Positions 35,159 to 44,015 of a DNA stretch of 64,000 nucleotides are shown piece after piece; positions within the stretch are counted from its first letter, which is position 1; each line of letters opens with the position of its first letter. Location of the stretch: positions 1 to 64,000 of the forward strand of contig NZ_FOIS01000005.1 in NCBI RefSeq assembly GCF_900110455.1, in the 5' to 3' direction. A model generated the notes under the pieces. That model saw nothing but the letters and a program-made list of their open reading frames with translations, searched no databases and was not told the origin of the DNA. The stretch comes from Natrinema salifodinae (GTDB lineage Archaea > Halobacteriota > Halobacteria > Halobacteriales > Natrialbaceae). A program made the translations under genes and the position numbers.

Positions 35159-36193
35159 TTACCTTCCTCGGGAGATCCGCTCTATCGTCGGGTCGACGAA
35201 CGTCACGCCGTCGCCGGCCGTTACGCGGCCGACTTCACGGTGGAAAACGCCGGCAGTGGTCAGCGACGCCTCGAACTCGTCGGTGCGCCGTTCGGGGACC
35301 GACAGCAGCAGTCCGCCGCTCGTCTCCGCGCTCTCGCCGTCCTCGAGCCCGTAGCCGAAGAGCCGCGAGAGTTCGAGCGTCCCGTCGATGAGCGGGAGAC
35401 GCGTGAGTTCGACGCCGACGCCGGCGTTCGCTGCGAGGTGACGCGTCTGTCCGAGGAGGCCAAAGCCCGTGATATCGGTCGCGGCCGTCGCGAACTCGCG
35501 AGAGGCCGTCATCGCCGCTCTGTTCGGCGTCGTCATCCACGCGAGCGCCTCGTCGGCGATGGCCCGAACGGGACGGGTCGCCGTTTCGGTGATCGTCTCG
35601 GCGAACTCGCCGTCCCGCACTCGATACGCGCCCATCGCCGCCTGCGTTCCGAGTGGTTTCGTCAGGTAGAGGCGATCGGACGGTGCGGCCCCGCCCGTCC
35701 GCAGGAGGTCCTCCGGCGGCGCGGTCGCGACGACGGTTCCGCCGGCGATCGGCCACGGATTCGTGATCGTGTGGCCTCCCGCAACGACCCCATCCATCTC
35801 GTCCACTGCGTCGACGATGCCGCGCAGAATTTCCGTCCCGGCGTCCGCTACCTTCCGCGGAAGTCCCAGAACGACCAGGAACGTGAGATCGTCACCGGCG
35901 CCCGTCGCGAACGCGTCGCTTGCGGTGTTACACGCCGCGACGCGGCCGAACTCGTACGGATCGTCGACGATGGGCGTAAAGAAGTCGGTCGTCGTCACGA
36001 GACAGCGATCGTCGGCGATTGCCCGGGCGGCCGCGTCTTCGCCGACGCCGAAGCGGAGTTCCTCTTGTGTCTCCGTCAGCCCGACGTCCGCGAGCAGCGA
36101 TTCGAGGTCGCCCTGTCCGACCTTACAGGAACAGCCGTGGAGTTCGGCGTACTCGGTCAGGGCCGGCGAGGGATCGCTGCTATCGTCGGTCAT
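35159..36193 (-). CDS. selD: Selenophosphate synthetase SelD
   Basis: This 344-aa ATP-dependent enzyme makes monoselenophosphate from selenide. The active-site segment HGCSCKVGQGDLESLL holds Cys21, Cys23 and Lys24, matching the catalytic Cys-x-Cys-Lys of SelD proteins (no Sec or UGA codon here). Other blocks are TTDFFTPIVDDPYEFGRVAACN, SDAFATGA, GGHTITNPWPIAGG, TKPLGTQAAMGAY and ATDITGFGLLGQ. I chose ATG 36193, which overlaps the TusA-like gene by 14 bp. No SelA, SelB, tRNA-Sec or SelU is present, so its product probably serves the molybdenum hydroxylases. Confidence 0.93.
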   Translation of the reverse strand: MTDDSSDPSPALTEYAELHGCSCKVGQGDLESLLADVGLTETQEELRFGVGEDAAARAIADDRCLVTTTDFFTPIVDDPYEFGRVAACNTASDAFATGAGDDLTFLVVLGLPRKVADAGTEILRGIVDAVDEMDGVVAGGHTITNPWPIAGGTVVATAPPEDLLRTGGAAPSDRLYLTKPLGTQAAMGAYRVRDGEFAETITETATRPVRAIADEALAWMTTPNRAAMTASREFATAATDITGFGLLGQTRHLAANAGVGVELTRLPLIDGTLELSRLFGYGLEDGESAETSGGLLLSVPERRTDEFEASLTTAGVFHREVGRVTAGDGVTFVDPTIERISRGR

Positions 36194-36452
36194 CGTCCTC
36201 CGCTCGTCGACGGCTTCCGGCGGCTTCCGTCGGCCGAATGAGCAACTCGAAGCCGCCGTCGCGGTCCTCGGACGGCGGCCGGTCCTCGACATCGTATCCG
36301 TGTTTCGTACACGTTCGACGGAGATTGCGCTTCGCCGGCGGGTAATCGCCGCGGACGAGCAATTCGTCGTCCGGTTCGAGGTCGGACAGCCGTCGACGGA
36401 CGATGAGAGCGGGACGCGGGCAGACCTCCCCTGTGACGTCAACACACTCCAT
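36180..36452 (-). CDS. TusA/SirA-like carrier protein 2, paired with selD
   Basis: This 90-aa TusA-like protein has MECVDVTGEVCPRPALIVRR with the active Cys in CPRP, and GDYPPAKRNLRRTCTKHGYDV. It is closely related to the copy at 20795-21064. The gene overlaps selD, and both probably come from one transcript starting near 36452 (TATA-like box 36474-36486). TusA-domain proteins of the YedF type accompany selenium metabolism in bacteria. Here it may hand sulfur or selenium between SelD, the DsrEFH-like proteins and the XdhC-YqeB fusion. Confidence 0.82.
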   Translation of the reverse strand: MECVDVTGEVCPRPALIVRRRLSDLEPDDELLVRGDYPPAKRNLRRTCTKHGYDVEDRPPSEDRDGGFELLIRPTEAAGSRRRAEDDDRR

Positions 36453-36473
36453 ACCTCCTCGTACTCCGTCTCC

Positions 36474-36486
36474 GCGAATAATTGTG
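36474..36486 (-). promoter_or_regulatory. TATA-like region of the tusA-selD operon
   Basis: On the minus strand this reads cacaattattcgc, centred 28 bp before the ATG at 36452. Confidence 0.4.
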
Positions 36487-36616
36487 TCGCTGCATCCGTT
36501 ATCCTTCAGTCGCTGGTACGGGAACCGCCGTCGTCGGCGCTTCGAGCACTGCCCGCCGCCGAACGGACGCGTCAGTTCGTCGAAACGCTCATTCCGGTCG
36601 CTCGCGAAGAACGGGT

Positions 36617-37375
36617 ATGAAGCTCGCCGCTGCGCTCGGTCTCGGCGACGATGAACTGGTCTCGTTTGTCGGCGCCGGCGGCAAAAAAACCGCCATGGGC
36701 CAACTGATCGCCGAGGCGAGCGACCGCGGGCTGGACGCGGGATACACCACTTCGACCCACATGCCCCCGCCGCCAGACCTCCCGCTCGTCCTCGCTCCGC
36801 CGGATCACGTTCGGGACCGACTCGACGAGGCGGAATCCCCGGTCGCGTTCGCGCGCGACCGCGTAACGGATCCGAAGCGCGTCGACGAAAAAGTACGAGG
36901 GTACTCCCCTCCGGTAGTGGACTCGTTATTCGAGGAGCGCTGCTTCGACTGGCTGCTCGTCAAGGCCGACGGCGCCCGGATGCGTGAATTCAAAGCTCCG
37001 GGCCCGGACGAGCCGCCGATTCCGCGGGCGAGCACCTGCGTCGTTCCGGTAGCGTCCGTTCGAGCGGCCGGCCGACCGCTTACGGACGACGTCGTTCACC
37101 GCGTCGACCGAGTCAAGCGGTGCGTCGATATCTCGGCGGGCGACGTCCTCACCCCGGAGCACATCGGGACGGTTCTCGCGCATCCCGATGGAGGGCTGAA
37201 ACACGTCCCCGACGGTGCGACGGTCGTGCCGCTCGTGAACAAAGCGGACGACGCGACCCTCGAGAACCGTGCAAACCGAATCATCTCGACGGCGCTCGAG
37301 CACACTTCGCGATTCGATCGCGGTCTCCTCTGTTCGTTTCAGGAAAACACGTTGAAAATCATACGGGAACGGTGA
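36617..37375 (+). CDS. yqeC: Selenium cofactor biosynthesis protein YqeC
   Basis: This 252-aa protein has the YqeC marks: a P-loop-like FVGAGGKKTAMGQL near residue 18, VKADGARMREFKAP, and ASTCVVPVASVRAAGRPL. YqeC occurs with YqeB and SelD in genomes with selenium-dependent molybdenum hydroxylases; its chemical role is not known, but a nucleotide-dependent step in making the selenium-containing cofactor is likely. The ATG at 36617 begins the family-like sequence. It is divergent from tusA-selD and ends the island. Confidence 0.9.
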   Translation: MKLAAALGLGDDELVSFVGAGGKKTAMGQLIAEASDRGLDAGYTTSTHMPPPPDLPLVLAPPDHVRDRLDEAESPVAFARDRVTDPKRVDEKVRGYSPPVVDSLFEERCFDWLLVKADGARMREFKAPGPDEPPIPRASTCVVPVASVRAAGRPLTDDVVHRVDRVKRCVDISAGDVLTPEHIGTVLAHPDGGLKHVPDGATVVPLVNKADDATLENRANRIISTALEHTSRFDRGLLCSFQENTLKIIRER

Positions 37376-38642
37376 AAGAGATGCCACTTCGTCACACCGT
37401 CCGCACCGTGAAATACGCCTTAATCCGTCTGGCCGGTATCGAACGCTTTCGCCACGGTATCTCGCCACGCGGTCCAGAGCGAGGCGCGTCGACCGACTGC
37501 TGGCGCTCTCGACCCGCCGCCGAGTACGGGAGTGGTGCTTTCCTGAATACTGCCAGAAAATGGTTATTCCGAGGTCGGAACCCCAAAGTAAAATAACTCT
37601 GTCATCATATATACTGGGATTGCCGGGATATAGAATTGCAAGTATAGAGCAAATCCAAAGGTCCAACGTCCCTGCGTAATGTCGCGGATCCTTAGCGGCG
37701 GAACACCGCTTCAATCGTCGTATTTCCCGCTTCATATCACCGATCATCGAATTCTCCTCGGAATCGCGCTTCCGTCGGTGATCGCGTGCGTTCGATATTC
37801 CCGCTTGGCCGTCGAGAGTCGGCTCGTCTACTCGAGTGAACCCGACCGAAAAGTCGTTTCACAGCTTCACGATGCGTGTCGTCTAACACTCTACTTCGCA
37901 GATCGAGGAGTCGATCGAGCACCAGAGAATTGTGACATTCATACAATATAGGTAACGATAATACTTCCTCTAGAAGCGTACTGGTTTCCCTACTGATATT
38001 AGCCTGGAACTAGTTACAGGACGTTCATTACTGCTTTCTGGTCGGTGACTAATCCGGTCGCTCCGGTTACCTAGATCGAGGTGACTAGTAGGTGCCGTTA
38101 GATGGAGAACTCCCATCTCACGCGCAGTTATTTCACCGATAGTCGATAGTAGCTATCCAGTTAGCCTATCTGATTAGTATAACCGGTGGGGGAATCGAAT
38201 ACGTGATCGAGAGCCCTTCAGCCGCCCCAGAACGACACTGCTATCGAATGGCGGGTCCGCTGGAACGGGGGTACTCTGGTTCGTCTCGAAATCGAGCCGC
38301 CGAAGGTGCTTCCAACCGTGTCCGGCTGCCGGTGTCGATTCAGTAACGCGCCTGGTACTCGCTCTCGTCAGTGAATTCGTCGCCGACCGGTGATGGCTCG
38401 CTCGCGGGAAGGGACGCCGCGATAGCATCGCGCTCGCGCTCGTCGGCGTCGCATCGGTCCCGGTAGCACGCAGCGTCGCTCGTATCCGGCCCGACGTGTC
38501 GATTGCCGATGCCGTCGACTGCCGCCGCTTCGACCTCGATCGGTTCGCCTGTAATCGCCCACAGCTGTTGTTCCTATGGTACTTTTCGCGCGATCGATAC
38601 GTCGAAATTCAAGTGGGAGCGAGCGGAAGTGAATACGAGACC
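37376..38642. other. Gene-poor region of about 1.27 kb at the island's right edge
   Basis: I see no convincing gene here. The base composition drops (many AT-rich stretches at 37570-37680 and 37950-38170), the short reading frames lack family features, and no tRNA, repeat array or insertion sequence is recognisable. It marks the border between the purine/selenium island and the following genes. A degraded mobile element or an unrecognised RNA cannot be excluded. Confidence 0.4.
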
Positions 38643-40304
38643 ATGCGTGTCTCCTATCAACATGCAAACGTTCACAGCGGCAACGAGTCCACACTCCTTC
38701 GATTTACGACTGCCGAGGGGACACGCGCGTGCGTTCTCGTCGATGCGGGCACCGGCGTCGACGTCGATTCACTGCTCGCGGACGACGAGTATCTGAACGC
38801 GATCCTCCTCACGCACGCTCATATCGATCACTACCGGATGCTCGCGAAAAACGTTCGACACAACGCGCCGATTTACGCGTCGCCGGCGACGGCGACCGTC
38901 CTCGAACAGGCACTCCCGGAGGCACGGAAGGATAACGACGTGGGGACCGTCTCGGACGCCCTCGACGCGCTCGAACCGATCGACGACTGGACGTCGATTC
39001 TCGCATCCCTCGAAGTCCGTCCCGTCTCCGCGGGCCATACACCCGGCGCCGCGGGCTTCGTACTCCGCTTTCGCGACGCGAACGCGGCTGACGGACTCGT
39101 GAACGGCGAGCAGCATTTACTCGCGACCGGCGACTTCACGACCCGCCCCTGTGCGGGCTTCCCGGGCCTGGCGACGGCCTATCCGTTCGAGATCGATGCC
39201 GTGCTCCTGAACGTTTCGACCGACGACTCCTATGCGACCGCTCTCAACGATTCGTTGCGGACGGTGCTCGAGCACGCGTACGCCGGCTCGCGGGTCGTCG
39301 TCGCGACGAGTTCGCTGACCGGCGTTCACTACGCGACGCTCGTCGGACGCGTTACGGCGGCCCTCGATCGCGACCTGCCGCTCACGCTCGTCGGCCAGGC
39401 TGCGAAATTGTACGAGGCGCTCGGTCTGGACGTTCCCGGCGTCGAGACGGAGCGGGTGTTCGAGCGACCGACGGCGGTACTCGAGCAGGGGGGTGTCACG
39501 ATCGCCGGTCCGGAGACGCCGACGCGGGGGAGCGCGTCGCACCTCCTGAATGCGATCGAAGACGACCCCGCCGCCGTCTTCGTCCAACTCGCGACGGGCG
39601 ATACTGAGGCGGTCTCGGACGTGCGATGTACGACGGCGGCCGTCGAACTCCGTAATCACCCGTCTCTGGAGACGATCGACGATCTTGTTCGCGACCTCGT
39701 ACCGAAGCAAGTCGTCGTTAAACACGCGCGTGGGGACACTCTCAATCGGTTCCAGCGCCGTTTCGATCACTGTTTCACGTGGGGAACGAACGACGAGGAC
39801 ATCCACCGGCTCTACGAGGCGGGGGAGTGGCTGGCCCCGGGCTGGATCGCAGAGTCGACCGCCACCCGGATTCGAACGCGTCAGTGGGAGGCAGTTCAAA
39901 CGCGATCGATCGACGCCGACGTCGCCGTGCCCGCCGTACAGCGGCGTTCCGTCGACCTCGGAGCGGAAGGCGTCGATCTCGAGCCGCTCGAAAGCGCGTT
40001 CGCTCGCGGATCGGCGGATCCCTATGCGGCGTCGGCGACCGAGGCGGCGTCTCCGACGCAGCCTGCGCCGGAGACGGACACCTCGAACGACGCGGACGAG
40101 TCGATCGAGGCGGAACTCCTCGACCGTCTCGAGACGATCGAGTCGAAACTCGATCGAGCCGCGAACGAGGAGGGGGAGACCGTCCGGGCTCGCGTCCTCA
40201 CCGCCGGCGACGGAGAGCAATTCCTGCGACTCGTAGACCAGGCCGACCTCGACGCCGGAGCGGTCGTCGAGATCACGATCTCCGCTTCCGACTCCCGCCA
40301 GTGA
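38643..40304 (+). CDS. MBL-fold metallohydrolase, possibly beta-CASP-like
   Basis: This 553-aa protein has a metallo-beta-lactamase domain (about 1-200) with the zinc motif LTHAHIDHYRM and further ligands in SAGHTPGAAGF and LATGDFTTR. The middle (SRVVVATSSLTGVHYATLVGRV …) resembles a beta-CASP insert of RNA nucleases. The C-terminal 90 residues are acidic with a short coiled coil (ELLDRLETIESKLDR) and a small beta-rich end domain. Haloarchaeal relatives are annotated as MBL-fold hydrolases or exonucleases; nuclease activity is inference. The ATG was chosen at the start of family-like sequence. Confidence 0.75.
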   Translation: MRVSYQHANVHSGNESTLLRFTTAEGTRACVLVDAGTGVDVDSLLADDEYLNAILLTHAHIDHYRMLAKNVRHNAPIYASPATATVLEQALPEARKDNDVGTVSDALDALEPIDDWTSILASLEVRPVSAGHTPGAAGFVLRFRDANAADGLVNGEQHLLATGDFTTRPCAGFPGLATAYPFEIDAVLLNVSTDDSYATALNDSLRTVLEHAYAGSRVVVATSSLTGVHYATLVGRVTAALDRDLPLTLVGQAAKLYEALGLDVPGVETERVFERPTAVLEQGGVTIAGPETPTRGSASHLLNAIEDDPAAVFVQLATGDTEAVSDVRCTTAAVELRNHPSLETIDDLVRDLVPKQVVVKHARGDTLNRFQRRFDHCFTWGTNDEDIHRLYEAGEWLAPGWIAESTATRIRTRQWEAVQTRSIDADVAVPAVQRRSVDLGAEGVDLEPLESAFARGSADPYAASATEAASPTQPAPETDTSNDADESIEAELLDRLETIESKLDRAANEEGETVRARVLTAGDGEQFLRLVDQADLDAGAVVEITISASDSRQ

Positions 40305-40418
40305 CACCGCCGTCGCGACCGTACAGCGGAGACGAGAACCGCAAGCACGGTCGGGTCGCGACCCCGCGAGAAATACGTTCGTCGATGTTACCTGTCCGAA
40401 GGAGTGGGCGTCCGCTCG

Positions 40419-42443
40419 CTACGTGTCACTCGCCGCTGACAGTGTAAACGCAAACGTCGAACCGTCGCCTGGTTCGGCGGTAACCCAGATCTCACCGCCG
40501 TGTCGTTCGACGATCCGCTCGCAGAGCGCGAGCCCGATGCCCGTCCCGTTGTGTTCGTCTTGGCCGTGGAGGCTCTGGAATACCTCGAAGATCTGGTCGC
40601 TGTATTCGGGATCGATTCCGATGCCGTTGTCGCTGACCGAGAGTACCCACTTGGCGCGGTCTTTAGAATGCCGCTCGGCCGAGACGTGAATGCGAGGCGG
40701 CTCGTCCCCGCTGTATTCGATGGCGTTGTCCAACAAGTTCTGGAATACCTGGCGTAACTGCCCGCGATCTCCCGCTACGGTGGGCAAGGTGTCGGAAGTC
40801 ACCTCACCGCCGCTTTCTTCGAATCGAAGCTGGAGATCGTCCAGAACGTCCTCGAGGACGGCGTTCAGATCGACCGGTTCGAAGGGATCCCCGTCCGTCT
40901 CGATACGAGAGTAGGCAAGCAAGCCATCGATCATCTCCCGCATCCGATTGGCCCCGTCGACGGCGAATTGGAGGAATTCTTTCCCCTCCTCGTCGAGGTC
41001 GCCGTCGTACCGACGCTCGATGAGTTGTAGATAACTCGATACCATTCTGAGGGGCTCTTGAAGGTCGTGAGAGGCGGCGTAGGCGAACTCCTCTAAGCGC
41101 TCGTTGGAGGCCTCTAACCGTTCGATCAGGTTCTCTAACCGCCGTTCGCGTTTCACCCGCTCGGTGACATCCGCGAACAGTACCCCGACCTGCTCGTCCG
41201 TCTCGTCACCGACCGGAAACGCGTAACACTCCAGCACTCGTTCCTGCGTCACGAGTTCGCGCTCGAACTTGACCGGTTCGTCGGTCCGGACGACACGTTC
41301 GTAGATCTCGGACCACTCTTGGAACTCTTCCGACACGACCTCTCTGAGCGTCCGGCCGGTGACGTCTCCGATGCCGGTGTGTTCTTCGAAGGCCGGGTTC
41401 GCCTCGATATAGCGGAAGTCCGTCGGTTTTTCTGGGGGCGTATCGACTTTTTCGATGACGCAGTACCCTTCCGACATCGACGTGAACAAATCCCGATAGC
41501 GCTCTTCCCGTTCTCTGATCTCCTGCTCGCGTTGCTTGCGCTCGGTGATATCGGTGACCGCACCGTGCATCCGGACCGGCTGGCCGTTTCCGTCGTATTC
41601 GACCTCTCCGCGGGAGACCATCCACATGAGGTCTCCGTCCGCGTTTCGAACGCGGTATTCGGCGCTGAACACGCCGGTCTCTAACGCCCGTTCGAGTTGA
41701 TCCCAAATTTCGTCTCTATCCTCGCCGGGAACCGGTTCGAAGAACGCCTCTATCGGTGCGCCCGTCGTCACAACCTCCGGATCCATCCCGTACGATTCCG
41801 CGAGAAATTCGTCCGCAGTGAAGACGTTCTCTTGAACGTCCCATATCCAAAGCCCGATCGATGCGGCGTTCGTCGCAACGTTCAGTTGCGCCTCGCGCTC
41901 GCGAAGCTGCTGTTCCTTTTTCGCGCGCTCGATCGCCGCTGCGAGGATATTCGCGGCGCTTTGAACGAAGTTGGCCTCGTGCGTCGTGAACTCGCGTCGG
42001 TCGGACGTGTGCGTTCCGAGAACGCCCCACGGATCCTCGACGGACCCGATGATGACGCTGATGCCGCTGACCACGTCGTGGCTCGTGAGCAGTTCGGGAC
42101 CGGAGAATCGCTCCTCATCGCTCAGATCGTCGACGATGACCGGCTCTTCGGAGATGAGCGTATAGCCGGCCTGGGAGTCGCGATCGGTCGGTACGGTCGC
42201 ACTTCCGACCAGGCCCTCGCGCCACCCGACACCCTGTCGCAGAAAGACCTCGTCGCCGTCCGGCAGCAGTTCGAGTACCTTGCAGTACTCGTTGTCGAGC
42301 GTATCGGCGACAGCCACCGTTACATCGTGCATCAATTGATCGAGATCATCCGTCTCTAACGCCTGCTGACCAAGCTCCAAAATGACCTGCTGCTGACGTA
42401 TCTGGGCCTGTATTTCGGGGGCCGTTGCCGAGGGCGATCCCAT
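40419..42443 (-). CDS. Orphan cytosolic GAF-PAS-PAS histidine kinase
   Basis: This 674-aa sensor kinase has no membrane segment. Domains in order: GAF (about 20-170), PAS (195-305, TNAASIGLWIWDVQEN), PAS (318-430), a short coiled linker, HisKA with the phospho-accepting His in ASHDLQEPLRMV (about 465), and HATPase with VFQNLLDNAIEYSG, DNGIGIDPEY and GTGIGLALC. No response regulator is next to it, which is usual for haloarchaea. Its catalytic half is very similar to that of the kinase at 54216-57236. Signal and partner are unknown. Confidence 0.9.
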   Translation of the reverse strand: MGSPSATAPEIQAQIRQQQVILELGQQALETDDLDQLMHDVTVAVADTLDNEYCKVLELLPDGDEVFLRQGVGWREGLVGSATVPTDRDSQAGYTLISEEPVIVDDLSDEERFSGPELLTSHDVVSGISVIIGSVEDPWGVLGTHTSDRREFTTHEANFVQSAANILAAAIERAKKEQQLREREAQLNVATNAASIGLWIWDVQENVFTADEFLAESYGMDPEVVTTGAPIEAFFEPVPGEDRDEIWDQLERALETGVFSAEYRVRNADGDLMWMVSRGEVEYDGNGQPVRMHGAVTDITERKQREQEIREREERYRDLFTSMSEGYCVIEKVDTPPEKPTDFRYIEANPAFEEHTGIGDVTGRTLREVVSEEFQEWSEIYERVVRTDEPVKFERELVTQERVLECYAFPVGDETDEQVGVLFADVTERVKRERRLENLIERLEASNERLEEFAYAASHDLQEPLRMVSSYLQLIERRYDGDLDEEGKEFLQFAVDGANRMREMIDGLLAYSRIETDGDPFEPVDLNAVLEDVLDDLQLRFEESGGEVTSDTLPTVAGDRGQLRQVFQNLLDNAIEYSGDEPPRIHVSAERHSKDRAKWVLSVSDNGIGIDPEYSDQIFEVFQSLHGQDEHNGTGIGLALCERIVERHGGEIWVTAEPGDGSTFAFTLSAASDT

Positions 42444-42608
42444 TCTATCACCTGTGTTTCGACCCAGTTCATAAAGTCTCCCGATTACGTTGGGGCCGTC
42501 GAATCCCCAGAGGTCTTCGTCGGAGACGTACTCGGATGAGGGACAACGTTATCTCCGCTCCCGGCCCCGAATCGACTGCGGGCTTGGCAACCATTGCCGC
42601 TCCGTATC

Positions 42609-42818
42609 ATGAAACAAGAGACCTCCACCGACGCGGCGAACACGTTCGAGTGCGAACTCGCGGATCTCATCGCAACCGCATTCGGTCACGGGACCGACGT
42701 CGAAGGCGTCTGGGACGTCAGGTTCCCGATCGCCGACGCCCCTCACTGGTCGGTTACGATCGAGAGACACGAGACCGATGACGAATCTCCCTATACGCCA
42801 GAGCTCCTCGAGGAGTGA
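42609..42818 (+). CDS. Small acidic haloarchaeal protein
   Basis: This 69-aa protein ([20 protein letters not shown] … [23 protein letters not shown]) has the look of a conserved haloarchaeal small protein with no known role. Composition matches real halophile proteins (many D/E). I use the ATG at 42609 rather than an in-frame start five codons before. It is divergent from the histidine kinase. Confidence 0.55.
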   Translation: MKQETSTDAANTFECELADLIATAFGHGTDVEGVWDVRFPIADAPHWSVTIERHETDDESPYTPELLEE

Positions 42819-42969
42819 CCGGTAGCGGAACTTGAGCATTTGCTTTCTAGCTACGTTTGCATACAACAAAGGTTATGTGTGTGTCCACCAGATACCAGGA
42901 CGTACTCTGCTGAAGTCGCGACGTGAGACAAGGTCGGTCGGCAGCGCGTAGGTAAAGTACGTCGATATC

Positions 42970-43323
42970 ATGAAGCCGCAAACACGCAACTCCCGGAAAG
43001 CAGAGACCGATACCACGGACATCTCCCCGACGCAGCTGTTTACGGCCTTTGCAGCAAAGCGACGGCAGCACGCGCTCGCCTACCTCGCTCAGAAACCGGC
43101 GGCGATCCAACTCGGCGATCTCGCCGAGTATATCGCGCTCAAAGAGGACGATCCGTCGTACGACCGGTATCAGCGTATCCTCGTCGATCTGCACCACAAC
43201 CACCTGCCACACCTCCGCGATGCAAGACTAGTTTCCTACGATGTAGAGACCGAGTTGCTGGAATTGGCGGTCGATCGGGACGTGGTCGCACCGTACCTGC
43301 GACTCGCCGAACGCGAGGAGTGA
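42970..43323 (+). CDS. Winged-helix protein of the haloarchaeal DUF7344 type
   Basis: This 117-aa protein has one helical DNA-binding domain: SPTQLFTAFAAKRRQHALAYL, AIQLGDLAEYIALKED … RYQRILVDLHHNHLPHL, and a C-terminal wing DARLVSYDVETELLEL. This pattern fits DUF7344, a very common haloarchaeal HTH family thought to regulate transcription. No operon partner is clear. The 692 bases that follow (43324-44015) contain nothing I can identify. Confidence 0.72.
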   Translation: MKPQTRNSRKAETDTTDISPTQLFTAFAAKRRQHALAYLAQKPAAIQLGDLAEYIALKEDDPSYDRYQRILVDLHHNHLPHLRDARLVSYDVETELLELAVDRDVVAPYLRLAEREE

Positions 43324-44015
43324 TCGGTCTCGGGGCGTGTACGCCCCGCACAGCAGTATTCGGGCGGCAGCTCGAGCGGTAACACGAAGTTCGATTCCTT
43401 CTCGATTCGATATTCTCGAGCAGTCGCTCGGTGTCCGTCGCGAAGGAAGGGGAGGGGCGAAACACGGTGACGAGGGTGGCACTATTCCCAGGTGATTCGT
43501 CACCGCAGACATTGTGGCTGCCTGAAATCGGGTAAACGAGAGTGAACCGTGTCGGTCAGCCGCCGATGCCACTGGCAATATCTATTTCCAATAGTAAAAA
43601 TCTGCGGGTGGTGGTTACGATAGTACTGAAACAGCCCGTCCGGAGGAAACGGTGCTAGAAATTTCCGGACGCTGCAATCGATTCTATGTGGGAAATAACG
43701 TAATAGGCGACGGGAGTAGATGGGGCCGGCGAGGAGGTGCGTCGATCGTCGCTGACCGACTCGAAATATCACCTCGCTCGATGCCACGACCGGCTCGGTC
43801 CACCGTCGCGATCACGGGTTCGCCCATCCGCAGTGACACACCATTCGGCAGATGGGCTCCGATGTCGGCCTTTCGACGGCGTTTTTGACGGCTCACTTCG
43901 CTTAGCGGCAGCGATCGGTCAATCGGGGGTCTCCTGCGAGAACGGTACCGGTACTCCGCGTCGTTATTGGACTGGCCTCGTCGTCCCTGAGCGAGACCGC
44001 CGAACGCGGAGCGAC

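Noticed and set aside
8685-37375. Selenocysteine codons (in-frame UGA) in the hydroxylase or SelD genes
   Set aside because: All reading frames run through without internal stops, and SelD has Cys at the active site.
37376-38642. A possible integration site or tRNA at the right edge of the island
   Set aside because: No tRNA-like fold, integrase, insertion sequence or direct repeats could be found in this region.
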